Positions 1 through 11,900 of a stretch of 64,000 nucleotides of DNA are shown here, piece after piece. Source of the stretch: Branchiostoma floridae (lineage: Eukaryota > Chordata > Leptocardii > Amphioxiformes > Branchiostomatidae); NCBI RefSeq assembly GCF_000003815.2, contig NC_049987.1, positions 25,027,846-25,091,845 of the forward strand, read 5' to 3'. The first letter of the stretch is position 1; each line of letters opens with the position of its first letter. Under the pieces are notes generated by a model. It was not told where the DNA came from, did not search any database, and saw only the letters and a list, made by a program, of their open reading frames with translations. The position numbers and the translations under genes were made by a program.

Positions 1-1375
1 AACCTGGGTGCACCAGTGCACCAAATCCCAAAAATGAATTTCGAGCCCTGAATTGCCACCTTAAACTATGCACCACTAACTACTGTCTGTCAGAGATAGT
101 CTCTTATCCATCCTAGCCTAGCTCCAGCCCCTTCCTTGTTACTTCTCTGTAGAATATTCTGGCACCTGCTCCATTTAAATGTTTGGCCTGATGTCCTTAC
201 TTAGCATGAGTACCATCAACCGTAGTGACCGCTGGCTCAGTCCTTTTGGTTGCTAGCTCCGTAGTCAGCCAGCCTTTCGCTTGCAGCAAGTTGCTAGCTC
301 TGATCTTGTATCTGCTACCATAGCTACTCGGCCATTTGATGCCACCTATTTATGGGTGCCAGACAACTTTGCAGGGAAGTTATTAGAAAAGCAGGCCGGA
401 GCTAAAACAGGACGGACAGTTTGTGTTCTATCTCTGACCATCCATGAAACAAGCAGGAACCCCAGGCAACAGTCTATCCAGTCTCCAAGTAGAGGTTAGG
501 ATCAGGGTGGTTTTGGATCTCGTGTGGGTGTTTTCATAAAAATTTCTACTTAACCAGTTTTTGAACAAAAAGAAAACTTTCAGGACTAATTCGAAAACCC
601 AATAAAAGCGCGTAAAATATCTATTCAATGCCAGCCAGAGTCTAACCTCTGCTTGGAGAGTATAGTCCACCTTTCCCCTCATGCGTACACACAGAGCTAC
701 ATGTACTGTACATCACACTGTGATACTCTATTCACCTGGACACAACTGTCCTGTGTTCCGCACACAGACGGTGGGAGAGAAAGGTGAGGTCAGTGGTGAG
801 TGCTAGCTGCTACGAATGTGACAACTTCATTGGTGAATACCAAGTTACATCTTGTCATCCTAAGGTATATACCACTCAGCAACAAAATGATACACAGAGC
901 AAAACTGTACCAAAGGCATGGTGACTGTGTGTAAGCAAACTAGCTACAGCAGGACTTCATAGAAAAATACATATAGTAGAATGGGAGAGGTGAAGTACAT
1001 TTGTAGCAACTCAATCTTCTGTTTCTTTTCCTGACTGGTATTGCCTTCATATTCAAAATGCATGTACCAGAAAGCCTCTTCCAATTGCTAACATTAATGA
1101 TTTACCCTTCCATTTGCTTCCTGTAAAAAAAACACTAAATTCTCAGGGGACAAAGGCTTAGTGTAAGCATAGATATAAACACAATACTGATGATGTACTG
1201 CTCTTCTGAAAAAAAGGTGCAAACACCCAGTTAAAAAGATAAGATGGCAACAGGGTATGAAAACTCCACTTTAATAATAATCAACAATGACATCTCTGTC
1301 ACTCTGTAGTGAAAGCAGACTCTATTCAAAATCAAACAACGAGTACTAGTATGGTACAGGAGTAAATAGTCTTAC
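1..1375. other. CEP43 intron 4 (no further exon recognised)
   Basis: This stretch lies downstream of CEP43 exon 4 on the minus strand. I looked for the next conserved block of the family on the minus strand and did not find it, so the remaining exons are probably beyond the left edge. The stretch starts with the tail of a MITE-like repeat ending 'atttcgagccctg' (about 34-50; compare 5842-5857) and carries one terminal motif of the CTCCAAGCAGA foldback family at 641-660. No other gene is visible. Confidence 0.6.
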
Positions 1376-2811
1376 AATATTTGTTTCTGGGTCGAAGACT
1401 GCCAGCGAATAGTCCAGGTTGAAGTGGATGAGGAACTCTCGCACCAGCGCCGCAACCATACGACCTGGGGAGGTCAAGGGGCAAAGTTCAAAAGCCAGTT
1501 AACTGACAAGAAAGACTTCACACTAGTTAAAGGTCAAAATATGACCTTGCGGCCCTGTCCAGCAGGTTCATCCTAGTTAGTACCAGCAAAACTTTATAAT
1601 ATAAGAGACGTCAAAGAGACCAGAGACACATACTTGAAGAAATATACTGTATCCTTGAATTTTTACGACATCCTATCCTATATTCTTAGCCACAAACCTT
1701 CCTTGGTGTTGAGAAACTTCTTCAGGTCTTGGTTGACCAACTGAGACTTGCTCTGCAAAGAAGTAGAATCACAAGAACTTGATACAATTTTCTACACATT
1801 TTTTTTACAGATGTACATGTACATGTAATTACTTTTAACGATATTGGTAAAAGTCATCACAAATGCAAAATATCTTCAAGCAACATTCGGCCAACTAATT
1901 ACAAAAAAAAAAAAAAAACACCAACCTCTAAGGCCCCCTGCTCTTCTAAGGCAAGAAAAACACTTGCTCTCAGCTGAGCCTGAAACCAACATAAAACAAT
2001 TTCTTACTCCAAAAAAGAGTATATACATTTGTAATTTTGTTTTTAATCAATACTGATCAATATGAAAGGTCAATGACCCCTACATGTCCTCTATTTTACC
2101 ATAAATAGTATAAGCCTGGGTTCACATTGGTGTTGCAACTCGATGAAAATCCTAATAAAGCCATACTACCAAACAATGCAAGCTCACAAATTGATCCTCG
2201 CAAAAAGTCGCAAATAATTTTCAAATATTGTTTTCTAAATCTAATTCGCATCTAGTATCGTAACACAAATGTAGCAGAACATCAAGCTATATTTTAGCAA
2301 ATTTGTATTCATCTTGATATTTCTTACAATTAACAGTCTTGTGCCAAGTCTTGAAGCAAACAAAATGTCTTCTGATTCAGGTCAAGATGCATGTTTTTAC
2401 TATGCATGTTGACGTTTGACGTCATCGAAACCAGTCACTAAAATATTTATGACAGCTGACTACAAGGTCGTAGGACGAAAATATACAAGCCGTACAAAAC
2501 ATCGACGTAACACGAAACTAGTCGTCATGGAAACCTGCAAATTAGATATACTCAAAACATGACAGGTAGCTACAAAATCAACCGGTAACGATTACAGGTG
2601 TTCTTGAGACTTCCGTCGCTAAGTGCCAGGAAAATCCCGATTTTCCGGCATTTTTAGAGAAGTAACTTGCACTTATCTAGATTCATACAATGCCTATGTT
2701 CCTTAGCTACCAGCCACGCTGTTTTCTTACCCTGATTTTGCCCAGAACTCCGTTAGTCTCCAAAGTTTGAGCCACAAGATCGCGCAGTTCGGTGTCCTCG
2801 TCAGCCGACAT
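1376..2811 (-). CDS. CEP43: CEP43/FGFR1OP (FOP) centrosomal protein, 5' part, exons 1-4
   Basis: Four coding exons join in frame: 2811-2731 (27 codons from the ATG), 1979-1926, 1752-1698 and 1464-1376, all with GT/AG boundaries on the minus strand. The product begins MSADEDTELRDLVAQTLE and continues with 'SVFLALEEQ', 'LVNQDLKKFLNTKEG' and 'EFLIHFNLDYSLAVF'. These match, block by block, the start of vertebrate FGFR1OP/CEP43 (EDTELRDLLVQTLE, VFLALEEQ, LVNESLKKFLNTKDG, FNLDFTLAVF). The exon 3-4 segment is the LisH dimerisation region of the family. FOP acts at centrosomes, centriolar satellites and the ciliary base, where it helps anchor microtubules and build cilia. The gene is partial: about 104 residues are present and the rest lies off the left end. 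It is divergent from the unnamed gene that starts 182 bp away. Orthology is firm; the function is taken from the family. Confidence 0.93.
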
Positions 2812-2993
2812 CTTGAATTTTGCTGAACTACAGAGTCCGAGTCCGAGTCTCACGGAATCTCGCGCTTTCTCATTCGGCGTTCGTTGGTCCGATCAGCCAA
2901 TCAGAGCGCGTGTTTTAGATTTAATCGTTCGAATCGACCAATGAGAGCGTAGCTGCTAAATCAGCGTCTAGTTTGAACTTGTCGATTTCCAAA
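2812..2993. promoter_or_regulatory. Divergent promoter between CEP43 and the KEN-box gene
   Basis: Only 182 bp separate the two start codons, so both 5' UTRs and the core promoter must lie here. There are two CCAAT boxes (2897-2901 in 'agccaatcag'; 2938-2942 in 'gaccaatgag'), an inverted CCAAC-like box near 2884, and no TATA box. A TTTGAA (CHR consensus) sits at 2972-2977, 16 bp before the plus-strand ATG, and a TTCGAA near 2929. CCAAT boxes plus a CHR are typical of G2/M genes bound by NF-Y and DREAM/MMB in animals. The regulation is inferred. Confidence 0.7.
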
Positions 2994-5900
2994 ATGGCTG
3001 CTGTGGAAGAAGCGTTGATCAAGAAGCTGGAAGATCTGGGAGAAAAGCGAGCCAGGGGGAAGAAGCTGCACGAATGGACGAAGAAGGAGGCGGCGGAGGT
3101 GTTGTGCCACCTGTTTTCGCTGTACGATTCGAGCTGGGCGTGGGACGTGCGATCCCAGAGCGACGGGAAGAACGGGAAGACGATCGCGAGGTGAGTTGTT
3201 TGTTAGCGTGGGGTCACACAAGACAAATTTGCATGTGCTTTTATTGTTGTTATGGGGATTTTACTTTCATGTTATGATCATTTTTTTTCTATTTCAGACA
3301 TATCTTTATCTACTAGTACATATAATTCAGCTTGCATCACGTGAGACATCTCACTTCTCAAGTGAGAAGTGAGATGTTTCTGTACTGATCCTCTTCCTCT
3401 TCCTGTTGAAGCGACCACAATCATCGTGTTGATAATCATGATTTTATGGTTTATCTGTTACCCCATTTGTTTTTGTCAGACCAAAAACTGATCCCAAGGA
3501 AAACTTGAGCAGTTGATGATCTCTTTAATACAAATTTGATCCAGCTATATGTAGTTTTCAAATTATTTGCAAGCCTTACTTTACTAGTATTTTTATGCCT
3601 TGATGAATTAACATGTGATGCTAATTTATTGCGTTTTTATTTATTTTTGATGATGAAGAATATGTTTACCCTAGGAGTAGGAGGTTTAAAATTTAGAGAA
3701 CCTCATTCAAGTCATTGGTTTACCTGTATGAAAAAAAACAACAACATGATTTTGTAACAACACAGTCCCTGATTGATAAATAAATAAATATATATATTTT
3801 TTCTGACAGTTAACTAGATGCAAATCTTAAGAGCTTATTAGTATTACAGCCTCAGTCTTATAGTAATTTTACCTCCCCACCAAACCCAGGTACCTGCGTC
3901 TAATGGACATCGGTTACCTCCTGAAGCAGCCCTCCGACCTCGACCCCGCCAAGCACAAGCTGGGGAGGATCATGGGAGCCGTGCTGGAGAAGCTGGAATC
4001 TCGTCTGGGGGCCTCGCTGTACCAGAAACAGCGCCAGGCCGTGAAGCATCGCAGGCTCCAGGAGCTACAGCAGCGGAAACAGCACAACAGCGCGAGCAGC
4101 GAGTGTGAGATGGACAAGGAGAACTCACCTGCCAGACAGGTGTGTAGCCTGTAGTGTGTGTGTGTGTGTGTGAGTTAGTTTGTTTGTGTGTGTGAAGCAT
4201 CGCAGGCTACAGGAGCTACAGCAGCGCAGGAGACACAACAGCGCTGGCAGCGAGTGTGAGACAGACAAGGAGAACTCACCTGCCAGACAGGTGTGTAGCA
4301 CAGGTGTTAATGTGTGTGTGTGTGTTAGTGTATTTGTGTTTATGTGTGAAGCATCGGCGCCTACAGGAGCTACAGCAGCCTAGGAGGCACAACAGCGCTG
4401 GTAGTGAGTGTGAGACAGACAAGGAGAACTCACCTGCCAGACAGGTGTGTAGGACAGGTGTTAATGTGTGTGTGTGTGTGTGTGTGCGTACATGTGAGTG
4501 GCAGAAAAGGTTTACAGAAAAGTCTAAGCTGTCTACCTGGGCTGGCTATCACATCAGGCTACTCATGATCAGCTACCCATTCATATATGGGGCAAGCCTA
4601 TTGTTACTATGCGAGTAGCTTGACACAAGGCTGCGTTCTGCATTTTTGCAAAAATGTTGCCTTTCTAGTTTGATTTATCTGTCATATTTTTTTCTCCCCA
4701 CAGAACAAATCTGTCACAACCAGCAGCACTCCAACCAAAGGAAGCAAGTCCCTCTCTAAAGAACCAGCCAAACCGACTCATTCTGGATCACAGTCAAAAC
4801 CACCAGCTGTTAAAAGAGCTGCAGCAACACCGGTGAACACAAAACAGCTGAAACTTGTGGGGGTGAGTTAGTATTGCTATCACTGAAAGGGCTCAAAAAC
4901 ACTTGCTGCTTATCTTTTTATGTACGAGTGTTTCAGTGTGGTATCTTTTACTTTTTAGAAAGTGCATTAACACTCAAACCCCAACTCAATTTTTTCCGCC
5001 CCTCATTGGTTTGTAAAACTAGTCATTTTAAGCTTATGAAAACACATTGTCATCAATTTTATGTACTGTACCAGTGCTCGAAATACACTTTTCAGTCAAC
5101 TTGCACCTGTGCAAGTTAAGCCAAAGGTAACTTGCACCAAAAGAAACTTACTTGCACAACCCAAAATAGTGAACTGTTAACTTTAAACCCTTATCTCCTC
5201 TTCTGAAAATTTGCAAATGTATGTGACTAGTAGTAAATGGGGATACATACCGGTAAAGACCACATGTTTGGATATTTGTTTTTCCGTAGCGTATTTTATT
5301 TTTGGTTTGAAATTGTACAAACTGTTTCATAAAAACTGTGAATTTAGGCTCAATTAAAGACAATTCAATGTCTACAACTTGATAAGATCCATAGATTTCT
5401 TCTGGACTCATCGAGTGACATCCATCACAGTAACTATTCTTAAGCATCTCCAGAATGAAGTGGTAGAACAACTCAATACAATACATATAACTGGAAAAAC
5501 CAGTTGAACATATTAAAGTCACTAATTAGTATGCAAATGTACTCATATGCAAATCAAGGTAAGACAGCACCATAGGAATCATTAGCATTGTAGAGATGGA
5601 TTTGTTTAAAAAAATAGTTTACCTGGATGTCTAACCAAATTTATAAATAACAAATTTAGGCTTTTTTTTAGTCAGTGTTATTTTCTTTTACCTTTCAAAG
5701 ACAGACAATGTTCTCGGTGTGTGTAAGCTTTTTCTAATGTCAGGTATTAGAGGACAAAAGTAACTTGCACTGGTGCAAGTTTGGTCTAAACTTACTTGCA
5801 CCACACCAATTTTACTTGCACAAACTTGCATATGCATGTGGTATTTCGAGCCCTGTGTACTGAAGTTCAGGTTGTTGGGACGGATCGAGTGAAATTCCAA

Positions 5901-8900
5901 ACAAGCAAATTTCCGTCAGACTGACGGGTCCTGGAGACAGCTCTGCTATCAATGCTGAAAATTTTCTCCCAATTTGCCTACGCAGGGGACTCCCCTCCCA
6001 AGGGGTTCAGCATTTAGAGGGAAGGAAATTCCCAGAAGCCCCCCTGATGGCCAAACAGATGATTTGACACCACCCACAGAGACCCAGGGCCTCACTCCCA
6101 ACGTCACCAGGGAGAAGAAACCCTCCTGTACCAAGCCTTCAGGAATCATCATGAGGAAAGTTCAGGAGGCCAAAGTCACACCCGAGGGGGAGACATGGAA
6201 CGACGCAAACGACATATTAAAGAAGGACAGACGAGACAGCGAGACGCCGACGGGAAGGAGGAAAACTCGAACACCCCGCAGCGCTCGGCGGGGGACCTAC
6301 ACCCTGAGCTCTGCTCCGCTTGGCGTAGAACCAGAGGAAACACCTGTAAGCATCCCCCAGGGGACAGAGATCCCGAGGTCTCCGTTTGTCCACTCTGCAG
6401 CTAACAACTCACACGCAGACCCACAGAGGCCAACGGTATCTCGTGAGGATGTCAGCAAAGAGAGAGCCTACAGTCACGGCGGTTCCAGTAACAACATGTA
6501 TACAAGCGCTGGAACGGCTAGAACTGACATGGAAATGACTCACAACCTGACCAACAAGGTGCACAAAGATGTGGACACGAGCTGCGCGGACACAGATGGT
6601 CCACAGAAGAGGAGGAGTCCAGAGGATGAGAAGTGGAGGAGGCTGGTGGACCAGAGTCCCCCTGTACAGGTACAGGGCAGCAGGAGTCAGAGAGACTCTG
6701 TTGTGGTACGGCTGGAGGAAGAGCTGGATATGGCTGCCGACTGTAAAGAGGACAACAGGTGAGGCGACAGATGCAATGTTTATACAGTGATGATGAAACC
6801 AAAAATAATTTGATCAGGTTGGTAGATGACGGTACATGTAAGGTATATTCTTTAATCACAACCACACGTTGATACAGGACCTAAGTCAGCCAACATATCG
6901 GTGACCACCTGTCACCTTCTTCAGGCTCAGGGGAATAATGACTGGTACTTCTTTGTACTTTGCACTGCTAAGTGTTGCAAATAAGTAGATTTGAAAGTGT
7001 TTTTACCAGGTAGCTCTGAAAGCTGTACATAATCATTGATATTTCAGACAAATGAAGTAACAGGTATCAGTCTGAATTGTCTTACAACGTTTCCTATTGG
7101 ACATCTGAAATTGTCTTCATTTATAGTTAGAGTATAAAAGACCTGTTTCTTTCAGATCACTTCAGTGTCACTGACGAAGGATAGTGGATTCTATCCAAAA
7201 CGTCTGACCGTTTCAAACCATATCCAGTTGCTTGAGTAACTACTTTTTGGTGTAATGATATGATATTGTTTATTACCAGGTATCCCCCTGGAGTTCCTGG
7301 GTTTCCATCCGCTGATGCATCCCTACATCCCCCCAAAAGGCCTGAAGACTCAGGTCAGTTCTACTATGTAAAGCCATTAATGGTACATGCATGTTGTGAA
7401 AAATGTAAAATAACAATTACATGTACTTTTCTTTCACATTAACATGTAATCGTAATGTAAATTGTATCAGCTAAGCAAGGTTACTGCTTTCATCAGTTCA
7501 AGTTCAATTTTACCCACCAGAAAACATCCACCCAGTACTTTGGCCTCTTTTCTGTAAGCAACTTTAGCCTGGAGTCAAGCATTGCTAGCTTTGGTCCACT
7601 CCCATCGGTCAATACTTGGGAGAGTAACAACTGTTTGGAGCTGACCAAAGCTAACAAGGCTGGACTCCAGTCTAAAGCAGAAGTATAGTTCTGCTCTGTG
7701 TTTTAGGTAGATGAATTGCACAGTTTTTATGATTTGATTTTTCAGAGAGAACCATTGCCTGGGGACCAAAGGTGCAGCGTACTGGGCCAACTGCAGCTGA
7801 AGACAAGGAGAACTCACAGACACAGACACAGACAAATGTGCCCAAGAAAAGGAACTTACAGGTATGGTAACAAATGTTTAACTTCTCCAAGAAGTTAATG
7901 TTTTAGGTGTCATTTGTTAGTGAGTGTGCGTGTCTGTCTGTCTGCCGGTCTGTCTGTCTGTCTGTCTGTGGAAGCATAACTTGAGAAGCTGTGGGGATGG
8001 ATCCTTTTCATTCTTGGTAGGTGGGTAGAAGTCGGGAACACAAAGGTCATGTTTCTAAGCAGCTTTCCATGGTACTGAAGTGGAACTTCTGGATTTCATA
8101 TCTTGTGTGCTGGACATGCTATGGTTGTGACTTTGAGTGGAAGGTAGCTCTTGATTAAGCTACAAACTACATTTTACAGTTTTGACCAACTGTACAGTGT
8201 CACCCCAAATGGTAGAGGTCGCTGGCGAGCTGCCATCAAGCCCCCTCATCTACGTGCAAGCACGTCTAACCCCCACAGGATGGGGAACAACAGACGTTAA
8301 ACCAGAGAGTGCGTGTGCGAGTGTGAGTGCCAGATCTACCTGAATGTTTGTGCAACTGTAGAAACAAAGGTGTCTTCTGCTTTTTTGTTGCCCCAGGAGG
8401 AACTGATCTCCTTCAGTGGGTTCAGGTCCCTGGCTGAGAGGAACAGGTGTACACCCATGAGGAAAACCAAACCAGACATACAGGTGCAGCCACCAACGGT
8501 AGGTCATTTTGCTGTCATACATTTTAAACAACTATCTTTATTCCTTTATTTGGGTTTATGACAGAGTGAAGGGGAGGGCAGAATATATGAACAGTTTGGT
8601 TGTTTTTTGATTCAGACCCTTGTAGGCAAAGAAAGTTTCCTTGCACTTTCAGTAGCAGGGTATATTTTTACAGGGAGGGATTGCCAGCCCTTCCCCTTTA
8701 ACATGCTAGAGGCACCTCCTCGACCATGACACCCTCTGAAAGACAGATACAGCCCCAACCGAGATGCCCTACCCAGGATTGAACCTCCCAGCTACCAACT
8801 TATTGGAACCAATTTCACAACTGTGAGGCTGCTACCGGCCAGTTGAGCTACAGGAACATCCACATAGCTGTTTATAGGTTGACAGAATAACCTGTTAAAA

Positions 8901-11900
8901 TCACTCCTAACAAAGTATCTTCCATGTCTCTTTACTCCACCAGTCCGTCAGCAAGCACAAGTCCAACCTCACGACGACCTCTGACCTGTCCTCTGACCTG
9001 CCCACCATGCTGTCGAAGATGACCATCGCGGCCACACCCCGGTCGAAACAGCTCAACGCGGTCGGCCTTCCGAGCTTCGCTGCCGGCACCCCCGCGGGAA
9101 AGCAGCAGCTGTCGTTTGGAACGCCAAGTCTGAGGGCGACCCCCATGTCTAAAGCTGCCCCCATGTCTAAAGCGACTCCACTGTCTAAAGCCGCACCACT
9201 AGCGAGAGCGACGCCCCTGGCTAAGGCCACACCCCTGGCGAGAGCGACGCCCCTGGCTAAGGCCACGCCCCTGGGGCTGTCCAGGCAATGGGGCCCTTCC
9301 GCTGAGAACACCATCACGAACTTTGACTCAGCATTCAGGAGTAAGGGTTGTGAGAATAAACCTACCAACAGGTATGGAAATTAATTTTTGTTGTTTGTGT
9401 TTGGAAATTTTTTTGGCTTTTGTGGTCTTGGTGTGTTTGTTCCTGTTTGTATAAGTTATGTGTTCTGTGTTGTGACAAGGATTTAAAGAAACAGGAGGCA
9501 TGAAAATAACTTGTTTTTTTATTTTTTTATTTAATTAACATTACCTATATTTCTAACTTTTGAACACTAATCGTTTTACTAGTAACTTTTTTGTTTGTAA
9601 TTGAAGAGTTGTTCTGTGTTAATTTTATAACAGGGAGAAGGAAAAACCTACATGTACAAGGGGCCCTGTCATCAAGCAGTCGTTGTTTCCATCTTCGCAG
9701 GTGAGGCACAATGTGTGAACCGGAAGTTTTAAGAAGGAAATATGAGCGCTTAAGCTCAACTTTTAATGGGATATCAAACTGCAGCAGAACCTTTCTTATT
9801 TTGCATATTATTCAAACTTATTTTGAGAAAGAAATATTATCAATCTCGAAGTTCAGCTGCAGTATTATATTGAAAAGGAAATACATTGTACAAGCACAAC
9901 TGTAATAGAAAAGCACAGACGGATCCAGTGGAAAATTGCAGTAATTCCAGATAGTGACTCAATACACAGACAGCTGTGAGTACTGGAGTAAAAGTCGTCC
10001 CAGGTCATGACTGGCAACAATCAAGTTGGTTTGTCACTGGATATCAAATTGAATGTTATTTGTACATAACCAAGTTTTTATTTCAAGATTGACGTTTCAA
10101 TGACCATCTGACTGTCACCTTCTCAGGGCAATTCTTACTGGTTATGTTACACACTACATGTACAAGTGCTTCTTTGGTGTCACTCATGACTGCTTAACAG
10201 AGGCAGTCCCAATTCCCAAATGTCAAGTGTTTACATAAAACATAGATAAGCTAATCTCTGTCGGAGGCAGTAGTCCTACCTACCACTTCCCTATGTCTCA
10301 GAACCTCACTGGGTTTACAGTGACCGGTGCATGAGGTGTTTGGTGCAGGTTAGGAACACATCTGTCATCCAGTGGAAACTACCAATATACACTCACTTAT
10401 CCACTACACTCATAACATCCCCTCCCCAACCAAACTGCTTTTCGGCCTCAGGGCTCAAAACTCACTTTTGGGTGCACCAGAAAATTTGTGGTGCAAAAAT
10501 CAGTATATAATAAAGTAGAATGTCAGCAAAACACATAATCACACGTCTTACTGCCTCTCTGCAGAGCTTGAACCTGAAATTCTAACATTTGGAGCAGTAA
10601 TGTGAAAAAGATGTCTTTATTTGACACTTCTGACACTTGAATGACAAGAAATTGTTGCTAGTATGCTGTAAACTAGAGTAAAATTTTACTATCTTCACAT
10701 ACATAACAGTTCAGTTCAGTTCGTCCTCATATGAGGTGCCATTAACGATGTCCGACCAGGCATCTCTATCTAGCATGGCGACTAGCAAGTTGTAGTCCTT
10801 TAAACCAACCTCCTCCTCCAGAACTTTCTTAAGTGTTAGGTTCGGTCGTCCCCTTTTTCTCTAACATAACCCTACATACAAATGCCTAGGTGCACCCACT
10901 GTCAAAACTTAGGCTCACAGCTCAAATTTTGAGCTATATGCATTCAGTACTTCCTTATCTTAGAACCTATCGGTTTACAAATTGTTGAAGGATGATATTA
11001 ATGACAAGAGGTCAGGAGAGGTGAGATAGAGGAAGAGGAAGGTGTGAGGGTATGAGGGGCAGGAATGTCTGGCGAATTCCCGGGATGGTTGGCACAACTC
11101 TGGTGACCTGTCTTCGCTGACCTCCTTGTTCAAACAAACTTGAGTTGTCTGGCGGGTGCCATCTGGAGTCATGGTCACAAATCACTTCTTAACCCTTGTC
11201 TTGCTAAGCCCATATACATGTACATTTGTACATGGGTTGCACATGCATTGTGTCAAGTCAAGTCAAGGTTTAGTCAAAGCACAACAATTGTCGCAGGTAC
11301 AATGTAGGGCAAAGTAAAATATACATTATGTGAGGCAACTAGCTGTGAATTAAAACAGAACATGTAGGTTCTAGGCTATACAATATTGAGAGAAAACACA
11401 ATGTACAATATGGAACAAAACGTTATAGCAGACTACTTTGAACTTGCATGTGTCTGTATGTGAGTCCCATATTTTTATAGGTTTGGGGTATTTGTTAACT
11501 AAATGCAGCATATCATAGCATATAGCACCAAATGGGTAAGTTTATCTGCAGCACAGAAAAGGTCAAGTTTAACTAATCCAATAAAGCAATCATTAATTTT
11601 AAAAAATTCTAGAAGGACAACGTCCGACAAGGGTTAACTAAGTCATCTGTCATTCTGTGCATACCTTACTTTCTAGGCTTCACAAACATTCACAAACCTC
11701 ACTGTTTAAGATAGCTGCTACTCTGGTTGCACGACTATGAAGGTGTTGTCTGTTTGAAGTGGGCCTTAGTCATCTGTGCCTGTTGTATGTTGTCAGGCTC
11801 TGTCTAAACTCACAACCTAGCAGCTATCTTAAACAGTGAGGTTTGTGAACTTTTGTAAAGCCTAGAAAGTTTTTGGTTATGCCTTTCCATGTGAATTGAA

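Noticed and set aside
5148-5522. Minus-strand 124-residue open frame in intron 3
   Set aside because: It lies inside a MITE-like element and shows no family signature or splice sites.
8907-9368. Minus-strand 153-residue frame with ARGVALARGVAL repeats
   Set aside because: It is the antisense of the Thr-Pro array in exon 8, whose plus-strand reading fits the splicing phases.
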